The notes under the pieces are model-generated. The model did no database searches. It was not told the DNA's origin and saw nothing but the letters and a program-made list of their open reading frames with translations. From contig JAHCHX010000001.1 in assembly GCA_026129545.1 (NCBI GenBank), forward strand, positions 2,913,501-2,977,500: DNA of 64,000 nucleotides. Reading direction: 5' to 3'. This document shows, one piece after another, positions 53,923 through 63,369 of the stretch. Position 1 is the first letter of the stretch, and each line of letters starts with the position of its first letter. Position numbers and translations under genes: made by a program. This DNA comes from Saprospiraceae bacterium. Its GTDB lineage: Bacteria > Bacteroidota > Bacteroidia > Chitinophagales > Saprospiraceae.

Positions 53923-53955
53923 AAAAAAAGCCGAGCTGGTCTTTACCGGCTCGGC
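53923..53955 (-). terminator. Terminator after the hypothetical lipoprotein
   Basis: GCCGAGC (53930-53936) pairs with GCTCGGC (53949-53955), with inner pairs, and a T-run follows on the minus strand (A-run 53923-53929). It lies 32 bp after the stop of the upstream gene at 53987 and just before the rimP promoter. Confidence 0.8.
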
Positions 53956-53986
53956 ATGATACTAAATTACTAAACACGGGTATTCT

Positions 53987-54961
53987 TTAAAGGCTCTTCA
54001 AAAAGTCGAGCAATTGTAGTTCGCTAAGTTGCTCTGGCGCAACGCTCACGGTGGCATCTGTCCCGATTTCCGTATCCTTGTTGCCTAACCAAAACCGACC
54101 ATCCGGGGTCTGGCTTACCGTAACGATTTTCACAGAATAGCCAATAGGGGCGCTGTAGTAACAGAAGGATCTTTCGGAAGTGTTGTATTCTAAGAAGACA
54201 ACTGAACGGGTGTTTTTCACAACCAAATAGACGGTGGTGTTTTCGGGATTGAAGCTGTCTGGAAGTGCAACACAGAATGTGGTGGATGGTTCATTTAGTA
54301 CCATGCCAGCATTCACCCAAGCCAACAAAGGCGTTAGGATTTCGTAACCTTGCACGAGGTCCATGTTGTCCGACAGCCACTCCGCTTGATAGACAGGTTG
54401 TCCTGTGTTCTCCCAGCCGATAAAATTATCGTTTGTGACGAGTCCGTTGAACACTTTCATTTTGTCAACCGGATTGTCGGCGGGGATTTGAATTTTAAGT
54501 TTTCGATTGGAAAGTAATTGAAGGGGTTTGCCGTCGCAGGATACTACGATGTGCACGATGCCACCGCTCTCTATCAATTCTCCCGAAGTGGAAATGGTCG
54601 GGGTGCCGAGCGCGATGATGTCGCCTTTGTCTAAGGCTTCGTTCACCTCCAATTTAAGATTTTGGCAGGTGCTGCAAGGAACCGGGGTGCCGTTGGCATC
54701 AGCGAACAAGTTGTCGGTATCGGTTAAGAAAATCCGCACACCGTTTTGTGTGACAAGCACCTTATCTTCCTTGACAAAACTCAAGGAGAATGTCGTTTTT
54801 GAAGACGGGTCTGGCACCTGCTGTAGTACTTGTCGGATGGCTTCCAACGTCGGCGAGTAGCGCCGAAACGTCTCAACGTCTTTCCGGCACCCCCCCACAC
54901 CTGCCAGGGTAACGGTGCTTAGTAACGTGTATATGAAAATATGTCCGGGTCGAGTGAACAT
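53987..54961 (-). CDS. Hypothetical lipoprotein
   Basis: 324 residues with a lipid-attachment-like signal (VGGC near residue 25), then beta-rich regions with two Cys pairs (PCSTCQN near 95-98). The middle (NNVKTRSVVFLEYNTSERSF-like strand) has no match I know. Probably exported. It is followed by a strong terminator, then the rimP promoter. Confidence 0.75.
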   Translation of the reverse strand: MFTRPGHIFIYTLLSTVTLAGVGGCRKDVETFRRYSPTLEAIRQVLQQVPDPSSKTTFSLSFVKEDKVLVTQNGVRIFLTDTDNLFADANGTPVPCSTCQNLKLEVNEALDKGDIIALGTPTISTSGELIESGGIVHIVVSCDGKPLQLLSNRKLKIQIPADNPVDKMKVFNGLVTNDNFIGWENTGQPVYQAEWLSDNMDLVQGYEILTPLLAWVNAGMVLNEPSTTFCVALPDSFNPENTTVYLVVKNTRSVVFLEYNTSERSFCYYSAPIGYSVKIVTVSQTPDGRFWLGNKDTEIGTDATVSVAPEQLSELQLLDFLKSL

Positions 54962-55090
54962 GATTGCGTCTAAGTAGTCGGCTATGTGGTTATTGCTTGT
55001 TGGTGGTCTTTGTGCTTCTCGGGAGGTTTTTTGGGCAGATGCGCCGTGACGGGGGAATCGCTGCTTTGAAATGCGAAATTTTAACAGTTT

Positions 55091-56455
55091 TCAATCAAAA
55101 ATTTTTGTCACGCCAATTTTCACCCCCCAATTGCTGCGCCGTTGTTGCACTGACTGGTTTTCCAAAGTGAGCGGATGGAGGATTTTCCGGAAATACGGCT
55201 CGGCAAAAACGCGCAGCCGAGGCCGCAGATGGAAGAATGTCTGGGCGCTCGCGCCTGCGCTCAAGCCTACTCTGGGGCGATATATCTCTTGGGCGCCCTT
55301 CGCGCCCGGTGTGAATGGGGTGGGCTGTTCGTTGGCAGAAAGAAATGTGCCGCGTTTCCAAAAGAACACGTTGAGGGAGGCCCCAGCTTGGAGGCTTAAG
55401 CCGAATCGTCCGCTGCGAATCTCGCCGCCTATTTCAAATGGAATATCCAGCAAGCCATAGCGGTTGTAGGTTTTGACATAGCTTTCTCCGTACTGTATGT
55501 CTATGGTGTCGGCAATGATGACGGGTTTGTTATCAACGATTACTTGTGTTATCTCCACAATATATTTCACATAGTTCGGGTCGAAGTGTTCGAACACGTC
55601 TGTCATTTGCTCGTAATGAACCCCGGAACGCAACAGGAAATGACGCCCGAGCAACAGTGAGCCTCGAAGGCCCGCATGGAAGGCCCAGTCACGTTGTTCC
55701 GTGGCTTCGCGCCGTTGTCGGTATGGTTCGGACGACGAGTCGTTGGTTTCGGATGTCAAAGAGCTGAACGATGGCCCCATGTAGGCATCCAACATCCAAA
55801 CGTTTGGGTTTTTCGCAAAGTCATAACAGTGTTTTGGGGTTTGTTTTTTGCGAACGGGGCGTGTTTTGATGTGGGGAAAATCATTTTTTCTCATGAAAGC
55901 AAGCGGCTCCAACGTGTGCTCGCCCAATAGTGACAAAGTTGCCACGTCGTGTGCTGCTCCGACTATGGGAGCAATGGCCGATAAGGCTTCTGTGGTCTCG
56001 AAAGTGGCTATTGGAGCGATGTTGTCTTGTTTTCCCGACACAGCTTGCGCACGCGCATTGCGTGTTTCAGAGGTAGCCCTTTTTGTGTGGGTGGCGGATT
56101 CGATTTGCTGATTTGTGTTGCTTTCGAGAAAAACGCTTTTTTCACGCGCTGCTTCTTGGTCGTCCGTTTCGGAATCGGCGGGTTTAGGCAACGGCGGGGC
56201 GACTGTCTCCACCTTGTCTTCGAGCAGCACTTGCTCTGCTGGGTTGGCAACATGGGCGGCACTGCGCCGGGAGAGGATATTCCATGCCCCTATCCCTAAC
56301 AACATCAGGGCAAATAGCCACATAAAGAAGCGCTTCCGCTTTTGCCGTTTCAGCTCGCGTTCCACATTGGGCCAAACAAATGGCGGCGGCTCGACCTCCA
56401 CATCGTGGAGTCGCTGGCGGAAAATTTCATCTGTATGGTTCGGTTCGATTTTCAT
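55091..56455 (-). CDS. Outer-membrane beta-barrel protein with an N-terminal membrane segment, paired with ECF sigma
   Basis: 454 residues. The start (DEIFRQRLHDVEVEPPPFVW) is a cytoplasmic segment, then a membrane span (FFMWLFALMLLGIGAWNIL, about 40-58), a disordered stretch and a C-terminal beta-barrel-like region (about 190-454, alternating FLLRSGVHYEQMTDVFEHF and similar). The layout is the usual Bacteroidota anti-sigma-like protein placed after an ECF sigma gene. Its start overlaps the sigma stop (ATGA at 56452-56455), indicating coupling. It may hold the sigma factor until a signal arrives; this is inference from context. Confidence 0.75.
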   Translation of the reverse strand: MKIEPNHTDEIFRQRLHDVEVEPPPFVWPNVERELKRQKRKRFFMWLFALMLLGIGAWNILSRRSAAHVANPAEQVLLEDKVETVAPPLPKPADSETDDQEAAREKSVFLESNTNQQIESATHTKRATSETRNARAQAVSGKQDNIAPIATFETTEALSAIAPIVGAAHDVATLSLLGEHTLEPLAFMRKNDFPHIKTRPVRKKQTPKHCYDFAKNPNVWMLDAYMGPSFSSLTSETNDSSSEPYRQRREATEQRDWAFHAGLRGSLLLGRHFLLRSGVHYEQMTDVFEHFDPNYVKYIVEITQVIVDNKPVIIADTIDIQYGESYVKTYNRYGLLDIPFEIGGEIRSGRFGLSLQAGASLNVFFWKRGTFLSANEQPTPFTPGAKGAQEIYRPRVGLSAGASAQTFFHLRPRLRVFAEPYFRKILHPLTLENQSVQQRRSNWGVKIGVTKIFD

Positions 56456-57087
56456 TTTGATTCCAAATTTGTGCAGTCAACAATCTTGTGCATGACTTCC
56501 ACCTGTTCGCACAACCAACGCCGTGCTTTGGTGAGTTGCGAGCGGGAGGTGCTTTCTTGAATGCCCAATATCTCTGCCACTTCTGCGTGAGCGTATCCCT
56601 CAATGGCGACAAGATTGAACACTATCCGGTACCCCTCGGGCAAATGGGCAATCAGGTCCAACAATTCTGCTTCCGAGAGCGCCGCAATGGCATCCGCATC
56701 CACTGGTGCTTCGGGCAAGCGCTCGTGACCAAATGTCTCTTGGTCGAATCGCTGTTTCTGATAAGTCCGCAAGGCCGTATTGACCATGATGCGGCGTATC
56801 CACCCTTCAAACGAACCTTGAAATTGGAATTGGCCCAATTTTGAAAAGACCTTCAAAAAACCTTCCTGAAGAATATCGGCAGCGTCGGTCTGAGTGCGGG
56901 CATAACGTAGGCACACCGCATACATCTTGCCGGCAAATCGCTCGTACAAGGCGCGCTGACACTGCGCTGAACCGCGCAGACAACCCTGAATTATTTCCGT
57001 TTCGCTCAACAAGGAGGGATTATGATTGCTGGGTGAAGGGTTGGCTTTTGCGGATTCCCCCGAAGGTACGCGCTTGCGTAGATTCAT
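56452..57087 (-). CDS. ECF RNA polymerase sigma factor
   Basis: 211 residues with region 2 (AGKMYAVCLRYARTQTDAADILQEGFLKVFSKLGQFQ) and region 4 (LPEGYRIVFNLVAIEGYAHAEVAEILGIQESTSRSQLTKARRWL). It should direct RNA polymerase to a regulon of stress or surface genes. Start ATG 57087; the first 30 residues are basic and low in structure. A TAnnTTTG box (TAGATTTG) lies at 57136-57143 on the same strand. It is divergent from the M29 gene. Confidence 0.95.
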   Translation of the reverse strand: MNLRKRVPSGESAKANPSPSNHNPSLLSETEIIQGCLRGSAQCQRALYERFAGKMYAVCLRYARTQTDAADILQEGFLKVFSKLGQFQFQGSFEGWIRRIMVNTALRTYQKQRFDQETFGHERLPEAPVDADAIAALSEAELLDLIAHLPEGYRIVFNLVAIEGYAHAEVAEILGIQESTSRSQLTKARRWLCEQVEVMHKIVDCTNLESK

Positions 57088-57135
57088 CGAGGGAAATTTT
57101 TGCTGCTTGTGGTCAAAAATTTATGTTCTTTGCCG

Positions 57136-57143
57136 CAAATCTA
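57136..57143 (-). promoter_or_regulatory. -7 box for the sigma factor gene
   Basis: On the minus strand TAGATTTG matches TAnnTTTG. It lies 49 bp before ATG 57087, in the divergent 67-bp gap. Confidence 0.45.
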
Positions 57144-57154
57144 TTGTTGAACCG

Positions 57155-58255
57155 ATGATTTCGATATTGAACAAATATGCCCAACTGCTCGTCCACTATT
57201 GCCTGCAAGTAAAACCCGGCGACAAAGTTTTCATCTCCACCACCTTATTGGCCGAGCCGCTCGTGCGTGAAGTGTTTCGGGTGGCCTACGCAGCGGGTGC
57301 CGCGCTGGTCGAATACGACCTTGCCTTCCGCGAGCGCGAGCGCATTTACATGGAAAATGCCAGCGAGGCGGCGCTCCGTGTGCCACCAGTGCTCACGCGG
57401 TTGGCTATGGAATCTTTTGATTGTTATCTGAATATCCGGGCACCTTTCAACTTGCGCGAGACTTCTGGCGCCACGCCCGAACAGGCACAAATACGCACCG
57501 AGGCCCTCGCACCTATCAACAAGGCATATTTTGAGCGCACCGCCGACCGCCGGCTGAAGCGCAACTTGTGCCAGTTCCCAACCGATGCGGCCGCTCAGGA
57601 GGCGGGCATGGGGCTGGGTGAGTACGAGCAGTTCGTGTTTGGCGCGTGCAAGCTTTTCGCCGACGACCCTGCCGCCGCGTGGATGCAGGTGCGGGCGCAA
57701 CAACAACGGATTGTTGACCATCTGAACCGATGCTCCATCGTTCGTTATCTCAACGAGGACACGGACATTACGTTCTCTACAAAGGGCCGCATCTGGATGA
57801 ACTCGGATGGGCAAACCAATATGCCTTCAGGGGAGGTTTATACCAGCCCTGTGGAGAACGCGGTGAACGGGACGGTGCGTTTTTCATATCCCTGCATTCA
57901 TCAAGGCAATGAAGTGGAAGGGGTGACACTTTGGGTCAAGGATGGCCTTATTGAAAAATGGGAAGCGCGACGCGGTAAGGAGTACCTCGACTATGTCTTT
58001 TCACTACCCGGCGCCCGGTGCTTTGGCGAGGCGGCCATCGGTACTAATTATGATATTCAGCGAATGACCAAAAATATCTTGTTCGACGAGAAGATTGGCG
58101 GCACCGTCCATTTGGCGATTGGCCAAAGTTATTTGCAAACGGGGGGTAAAAACGAATCGCCCGTGCATTGGGACATGATTACCGACATGACCCAGCACGG
58201 GGAAATTTGGGCAGATGGAGAGAAAATCTATGAGCGCGGCAAGTTTTTGATTTGA
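57155..58255 (+). CDS. M29-family aminopeptidase
   Basis: 366 residues, the family length, beginning LNKYAQLLVHYCLQVKPGDKV. Metal-site residues are visible in TNMPSGEVYTSPVENAVNGTVRF (Glu/Glu), and in GTNYDIQRMTKNILFDEKIGGTVHLAIGQSY and NESPVHWDMITDM (His, Tyr, Asp). It cleaves N-terminal amino acids from peptides in the cytoplasm. ATG 57155 is preferred over TTG 57026. Confidence 0.93.
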   Translation: MISILNKYAQLLVHYCLQVKPGDKVFISTTLLAEPLVREVFRVAYAAGAALVEYDLAFRERERIYMENASEAALRVPPVLTRLAMESFDCYLNIRAPFNLRETSGATPEQAQIRTEALAPINKAYFERTADRRLKRNLCQFPTDAAAQEAGMGLGEYEQFVFGACKLFADDPAAAWMQVRAQQQRIVDHLNRCSIVRYLNEDTDITFSTKGRIWMNSDGQTNMPSGEVYTSPVENAVNGTVRFSYPCIHQGNEVEGVTLWVKDGLIEKWEARRGKEYLDYVFSLPGARCFGEAAIGTNYDIQRMTKNILFDEKIGGTVHLAIGQSYLQTGGKNESPVHWDMITDMTQHGEIWADGEKIYERGKFLI

Positions 58256-58273
58256 AGACCGTACCGATTCGCC

Positions 58274-61222
58274 CTAGTGCCGCTCTTCGGCCAGCTCCAA
58301 GCCTTGCAAAATGCCTTTTTCGATGGGCGGCACTCCTCTTTGCATCCAGCGTGGTAGCGGTGCCCCTAGCAGGTAGTGGTCGAAAAACTGCGCCATGCGA
58401 ACTTGAAAATCAATGCGATTTTGCAATTTCACGGGCCAATGCGGCTCATCGTTGTAGTTGAGCAGCCAAGCCGGTTTTCCAAGTCGGCGCAGGGCGGTGA
58501 ACAATTCAATGCCCTGATACCATGGCACCGCGCCGTCTTTGTCGTTGTGCAAAATCAACAAGGGTGTCTGCACTTTATCGAGCGAGAAGAGGGGAGAGTT
58601 TTCCAAATAGCGCATGGGGTATTCCCACAACGTGCCCCCGATGCGGCTCTGTTGGCGCTCATATTGGAAGGCGCGACTTAGGCCCGACTCCCACCGAATG
58701 CCGCCATACGCCGAGGTCATGTTGGCGACCGGGGCACCCGCTTCCGCACAGGCGAAAAGGTTGGTGCGCGTCACGATGTATGCAGCCTGATAGCCGCCCC
58801 ATGAATGCCCCTGCAAGGCGACCCGTTTGGGAGCAACGAACCCTTTTTCGATGAGCGCCGCCACGCCGCTCATGATGGCGTTGAAGGCACTTTCGCCGGG
58901 AAAGCCTGTTTGGTAATGTATGTCGGGAGCAAATATCAAATAGCCGCGGCTGGCATAGTAGGTATAGTTGATTTGCGAGCGATGGAAATCGGGCGAGCGA
59001 TGTTGGTGCAGCCCATCGGACACTTTTTCATAAAAATTGACAATCATGGGGTATTGATTTGTCGGGTCAAAGTCTTCGGGTTTGACCAGCAAGCCAGTGT
59101 GTTTTTCACCTGAGAACGAGGTCCAATAAACGAGTTCGATACGCCCCCATTTATATTCCGATTGTTGCGGGTTCGCGTTCGAGATGGCTTGCGGAGGGGC
59201 GGTTGGGGCGGTGCGTAAATTGGCTTGCTTGGCGGTGGGTATTTCGGTTGTGTGGAGGTCGGGGAAAGCCTGAAAATTTCCCTTCGTAAAAAGGAGGGTG
59301 TTGGCGTTTTTCGCTTTTAGGGGTTGTCTTGAAAATGAAAAATCGCCATTGAGCCATTGTGACATTTTATTTCCATTCAAATCCAGCCAAGCATAGCCCT
59401 CTGCCTTTGTCGAATGGTTGAATTGATGCAACAACAGCACCCCATTTGTGGGGATGCTTTTTTCCTCCGGGTCAAGTTTTAAGTAGCGGTAGGTCGTTTC
59501 CGTCTCGCGGCCTTGCGTCAGGCGCTGGGGTTTCTTCTTGCCTTCGGGGTCAATTTGCCAAATATCGTATTTGTCATAGACCAGCATGGCCGCATCGCCT
59601 TCAAGCCACCCCGCCAATCCGTGTTCGGCGGGATAATCCGGCACATCGGTGTCTTCTCTGAAAAAAAGGACGGCATGGTTGTCGGTAAGCCGGGTATTGA
59701 TAGCCGTGCGGGGGTTCCATGCAAACCACGCAGAGTCGGGGGCGCTCCACCAAGCAATATGCCGAGCTTGGGGCGAGAGTCGCGGATTGCAACGCAAGTC
59801 CCTGACGAGCTGCTTTTTTTGCCCCGTTCTCAAATCAACGGCAAACAAATCTTTGTGCGCGGTTCCTTCCGAGCTGAGGTAATGCGCATAAGGTTCTTCC
59901 GTAAAGCCCAGCGCCAGCTCGGCATCTCGCTCTTCCTGCAAACGCAATTCAGGCATATCCGGCCCCCCGAGTGGCACAAAGCGTTTTTCGCTAACGCGCC
60001 ACACCACAGGGTACCCCCTTTTTTTCTCATTCTCCAGCATCACTTTCTTTTGCGTGTAGAGGCGTTCGTCGGTCCACGACCACACTTCCACATTCACGAT
60101 TTCCTCGGGAAGCAAAGTGGTGTCGTTCAGAACGGGCGGTGGTGCCACATTGAAGAAAAGCTTGGAACCATTGTCGGAGAAAATGGGCTGCGCGTGTTCG
60201 CTGATGCCCCATTTTGCGCCTTGCCTTGTGGCATCATCGGCCATTGTGGAGGGAAATTGGCTCAGAAAGTTGCTGTTTGGGTCGGCGATGACACGGGCTG
60301 AATCCTGCAAAAAATCCCAGTAACACAACTGATAAGGCCGAATGCGGGCCTTACCCGTATCCGTATCGGCTATGAAAGCGGCTTGGTCCCCCGGTTTGTC
60401 CAATGCGATGTGCGGAAATTTGCCTTTTGCTCTGAACAGTGGGCGGAGGTGCCAGTTTTCCAAGTTGATGAAATAAACGCCCGAAGTCGCGGTGTTGGGG
60501 TTGGCCCCAAAAATCAGGGTGTCGCCGATGCCTGTTGTGTGGAGCAGAAAACGCTTGTTTTTTTCGGCCAACACAAACTGGGTGACATAGCCGAAGGTGT
60601 CTTGATGTCCACTGCTGGTGTTGCGCACGATGAGGCGATAGCCATTTTCCTTGTCCTCTGATTTGGCTTTCTTGCCATCTCCTTTGGCGACGGTTTTGGG
60701 GGTGGTTTGGGCGCTATCGGGCGCACTGACGGTGCTGTCTTTTGGCATGGGTTGGGCTTTTTCTCCTTCTATTTGGAAAAAAAGCCAGCCCGACCATTTT
60801 TCGGGGAGCGCGAAATTTTTCACCCGCGCGATTTTCTCAAAAGTTCCATCGGCAAGCGAAACGATGCCGAGCGTGTCTTTGGGTAAATCTTCTTCTTTCA
60901 CCTTGCGTCGGCGCTGGGCTTTGATGGTGTCGAGGGCGGGTTTTATTCTGAAAACCAACAATTCGCCGTCTTCTGAAAAACGCGCGTCGGTGGCTCGATG
61001 AAACACCTGCGTCTGCGCGGTGCTTGCGTTCCAAAGGTGCAGCGCGGGGTCGCCCTCCGTCACGGAGACTTGCACCCAAGCTACCCATTGTCCATTGTTG
61101 GAGATGCGCGGTTGTTCGATTTTTTGCCACCGATGCACGTCGGCATGGTCAAGTATTTTTTTGTTTTGAGAAAAAAGGAGCAGCGGCGCAAAAAAGAGCG
61201 AGAGTGTAAGTGAGTGTTTCAT
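58274..61222 (-). CDS. Secreted prolyl-oligopeptidase-family (S9) peptidase
   Basis: 982 residues with a signal peptide (about 1-19), a beta-propeller first half and an alpha/beta-hydrolase catalytic domain. The triad is visible: Ser807 in LQGHSWGGYQ, Asp near 896 (NDKDGAVPW), His928 (DEPHWPV). The family removes N-terminal dipeptides or cuts short peptides. A disordered insertion (about 160-185) rich in Lys/Ser/Pro is present. It converges on the M29 gene, and both are peptidases (one likely cytoplasmic, this one exported). Confidence 0.93.
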   Translation of the reverse strand: MKHSLTLSLFFAPLLLFSQNKKILDHADVHRWQKIEQPRISNNGQWVAWVQVSVTEGDPALHLWNASTAQTQVFHRATDARFSEDGELLVFRIKPALDTIKAQRRRKVKEEDLPKDTLGIVSLADGTFEKIARVKNFALPEKWSGWLFFQIEGEKAQPMPKDSTVSAPDSAQTTPKTVAKGDGKKAKSEDKENGYRLIVRNTSSGHQDTFGYVTQFVLAEKNKRFLLHTTGIGDTLIFGANPNTATSGVYFINLENWHLRPLFRAKGKFPHIALDKPGDQAAFIADTDTGKARIRPYQLCYWDFLQDSARVIADPNSNFLSQFPSTMADDATRQGAKWGISEHAQPIFSDNGSKLFFNVAPPPVLNDTTLLPEEIVNVEVWSWTDERLYTQKKVMLENEKKRGYPVVWRVSEKRFVPLGGPDMPELRLQEERDAELALGFTEEPYAHYLSSEGTAHKDLFAVDLRTGQKKQLVRDLRCNPRLSPQARHIAWWSAPDSAWFAWNPRTAINTRLTDNHAVLFFREDTDVPDYPAEHGLAGWLEGDAAMLVYDKYDIWQIDPEGKKKPQRLTQGRETETTYRYLKLDPEEKSIPTNGVLLLHQFNHSTKAEGYAWLDLNGNKMSQWLNGDFSFSRQPLKAKNANTLLFTKGNFQAFPDLHTTEIPTAKQANLRTAPTAPPQAISNANPQQSEYKWGRIELVYWTSFSGEKHTGLLVKPEDFDPTNQYPMIVNFYEKVSDGLHQHRSPDFHRSQINYTYYASRGYLIFAPDIHYQTGFPGESAFNAIMSGVAALIEKGFVAPKRVALQGHSWGGYQAAYIVTRTNLFACAEAGAPVANMTSAYGGIRWESGLSRAFQYERQQSRIGGTLWEYPMRYLENSPLFSLDKVQTPLLILHNDKDGAVPWYQGIELFTALRRLGKPAWLLNYNDEPHWPVKLQNRIDFQVRMAQFFDHYLLGAPLPRWMQRGVPPIEKGILQGLELAEERH

Positions 61223-61290
61223 GCGTGGGAAGTTTGGGGCGAAAATATACCATGATTCTTCAAGGTTCGTCGGATGTCAGCTTGTTTCAA

Positions 61291-61352
61291 GCGCGGCATG
61301 CCCCCCGGCAGAAAAGTTTTTTTTGAATAAATCTTTTCTGCCGAGGCCGCGC
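61291..61352. repeat. Hairpin between the haem-binding and S9 genes
   Basis: GGCAGAAAAG (61307-61316) pairs with CTTTTCTGCC (61333-61342), and outer GCGCGGC (61291-61297) with GCCGCGC (61346-61352). It lies 21 bp after the haem-binding gene stop (minus strand), so termination is likely. Confidence 0.65.
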
Positions 61353-61372
61353 CACATCTAATGAAGCCATAA

Positions 61373-61855
61373 TCAATCTTTTTCCTCCTCCGTCTCACCA
61401 TAGCCCGTCGAGGGTGGCACAAACGTGTCGAGCCATGTGGCAAGTAGGGCGCGTTGTTCGTCGCTCAGTCGTGCCTCCGGGTGCATCAGCGTATAGCTTT
61501 TCAATGGCATCTCCTTCTCGCGGATTTCTTCGGCGGCGGAGCCGAGTGCCCATTTCAAATCTTCTGGCTTCAAGATGCCCAAGGTAGAAAAGTTGAAGTG
61601 TTCGAGCGCCTCGTTGACGTGATGTTTAAGCCACCAAGAGACCGGGGCGACGTTGCTGTACCACGGGTATTTCACCTCGTGGGAATGACAGTCGTAGCAA
61701 GCGTCCTTTATCACTGCCAATACTTCGGCAGGGGGGCGCACGGCGGTGGCGAAGTCAATTTTGGGGTCCACGGGAGGGTTGGTCTTGTCAATGCGGATGA
61801 GTTGGATGAGCACGAGCAACGCGGCCAACCCAATTAAAATACGTTTGCGATTCAT
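61373..61855 (-). CDS. Haem-binding (PF14376-type) membrane-anchored protein
   Basis: 160 residues with an N-terminal membrane segment (about 6-21), then VIKDACYDCHSHEVKYPWYSNVAPVSWWLKHHVNE: the CxxCH haem site (near 53-57) followed by YPWY. The rest matches the small haem-binding domain family (GILKPEDLKWALGSAAEEI, MPLKSYTLMHPEARLSDEQR). It binds one c-type haem in the periplasm and may carry electrons. It starts 94 bp from the divergent rlmD-like gene. Confidence 0.9.
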   Translation of the reverse strand: MNRKRILIGLAALLVLIQLIRIDKTNPPVDPKIDFATAVRPPAEVLAVIKDACYDCHSHEVKYPWYSNVAPVSWWLKHHVNEALEHFNFSTLGILKPEDLKWALGSAAEEIREKEMPLKSYTLMHPEARLSDEQRALLATWLDTFVPPSTGYGETEEEKD

Positions 61856-61928
61856 GAAAATAAGGTTGAGTAAGACATGACGAGAACAGGGCGCTGAGGC
61901 TGTAAAAGATAAAGCCGTTTCAACCTCT

Positions 61929-61936
61929 TATTTTTG
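61929..61936 (+). promoter_or_regulatory. -7 box for the RlmD-family gene
   Basis: TATTTTTG matches TAnnTTTG, 12 nt before ATG 61949, which would give a nearly leaderless transcript. Confidence 0.4.
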
Positions 61937-61948
61937 CCCCTCAAAATT

Positions 61949-63364
61949 ATGACTAAAAAACATACAGTAGTCCAAAACATCGCTATTCACGGCATAGCGG
62001 ACAGGGGCAAAGGCGTGGGCCGCACGGTGGATGGGTTGGCCGTGTTTGTGGAGGGTGCAGTGCCCGGCGATGTGGTGGATGTGTTCATCCAAAAGAAAAA
62101 AGGCGGTTTTGCGGAGGGCAAGGTCGAGCGCATCGTGAAGCCGTCGCCCGACCGGGCGGAACCATTCTGCGAGCACTTCTCCGTCTGTGGGGGATGCAAA
62201 TGGCAAAATCTTGACTATCAGGCACAGTTGCGCCACAAGCAGCAGGTGGTGGAGGATGCCTTGCTCCGCATCGGCAAAATACAGCTCGGCGAGATGCTGC
62301 CCATTTTGGGCGCGCCGGAAACGGTTTTTTACCGCAATAAACTGGAGTTTGGGTTTTCAAACAAAAGGTGGCTGTTGCCGGGCGAGATGGATGCCGCGTC
62401 GTCCGCCGAAACTTCGCCCGCGAATTTGAACGCACTCGGCTTTCACAAGGCTGGTTTTTTCGATAAAATCATTGACATCGAGCATTGTTGGCTACAAGCC
62501 GAGCCTTCCAACGCGCTGCGCAACACTTGCCGCCAAATTGCTTTTGAGCAAAATTTGGCGTTTTACGATTTGCGCACGCACAAGGGTTTTTTGCGCAACC
62601 TGATGGTGCGGCTTACCACGACTGGCGAAACAATGTTGCTGGTCAGTTTTGCTCGAAACGACGCTGCGGCGATTCGCCAGTATCTGGATGCCATTTTGGA
62701 AAAATTTCCAGGTTTGACCACGCTGGTTTATACGGTGAACACGAAGCTGAATGACTCCATGTTCGACCTTGAGATGGTTCCTTATTTTGGGAAAGGCTAT
62801 GTCGTGGAGCAGTTGGGTGGTTTGAAATTCAAAATTGGCCCCAAATCTTTTTTCCAAACCAACTCTTTGCAAGGCAAACGGTTGTACGACGTGGCAGCCG
62901 ATTTCGCTGGCCTGACCGGCAAGGAAAATGTGTATGACCTTTACACTGGCACGGGGAGCATCGCGCTTTACTTGGCTCGCCAATGCCGACAGGTGGTGGG
63001 CATAGAGGAGGTGCCGGAGGCCATTGCCGACGCGGAGGAAAATATGCGGCTCAATGGCATCACCAACGCCGTTTTCTATGCGGGCGATGTGAAACAGGTG
63101 CTGACCGCTGAGTTTGCCGAACGGCATGGACGGCCCGATGTGGTCGTCACTGACCCACCTCGCGCGGGAATGCACGAAAAGGCTGTGCGGTTTTTGTTGG
63201 AGCTGGCCGCTCCGCGCATCGTTTACGTCAGTTGCAACCCTGCTACGCAAGCGCGTGATTTGCAGTGGCTTTCCGAAAAGTACGCTACGCTGAAAGCACA
63301 ACCAGTAGATATGTTTCCTCACACGCACCACATAGAGAACGTGGCCTTGTTAGAACTGAAATAG
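61949..63364 (+). CDS. rlmD: 23S rRNA uracil-C5 methyltransferase, RlmD family
   Basis: 471 residues: TRAM domain (about 1-65), a 4Fe-4S-type cysteine cluster (CEHFSVCGGCKW near 74-83, with a later Cys), and a SAM domain with motif DLYTGTGSIALYLARQ, VVTDPPRAGMHEKAV and catalytic Cys in VYVSCNPATQARDL. The enzyme adds a methyl to a specific uracil of 23S rRNA. ATG 61949 is chosen over 61934 because it follows the promoter. The antiporter gene starts 5 bp later. Confidence 0.93.
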   Translation: MTKKHTVVQNIAIHGIADRGKGVGRTVDGLAVFVEGAVPGDVVDVFIQKKKGGFAEGKVERIVKPSPDRAEPFCEHFSVCGGCKWQNLDYQAQLRHKQQVVEDALLRIGKIQLGEMLPILGAPETVFYRNKLEFGFSNKRWLLPGEMDAASSAETSPANLNALGFHKAGFFDKIIDIEHCWLQAEPSNALRNTCRQIAFEQNLAFYDLRTHKGFLRNLMVRLTTTGETMLLVSFARNDAAAIRQYLDAILEKFPGLTTLVYTVNTKLNDSMFDLEMVPYFGKGYVVEQLGGLKFKIGPKSFFQTNSLQGKRLYDVAADFAGLTGKENVYDLYTGTGSIALYLARQCRQVVGIEEVPEAIADAEENMRLNGITNAVFYAGDVKQVLTAEFAERHGRPDVVVTDPPRAGMHEKAVRFLLELAAPRIVYVSCNPATQARDLQWLSEKYATLKAQPVDMFPHTHHIENVALLELK

Positions 63365-63369
63365 ACATC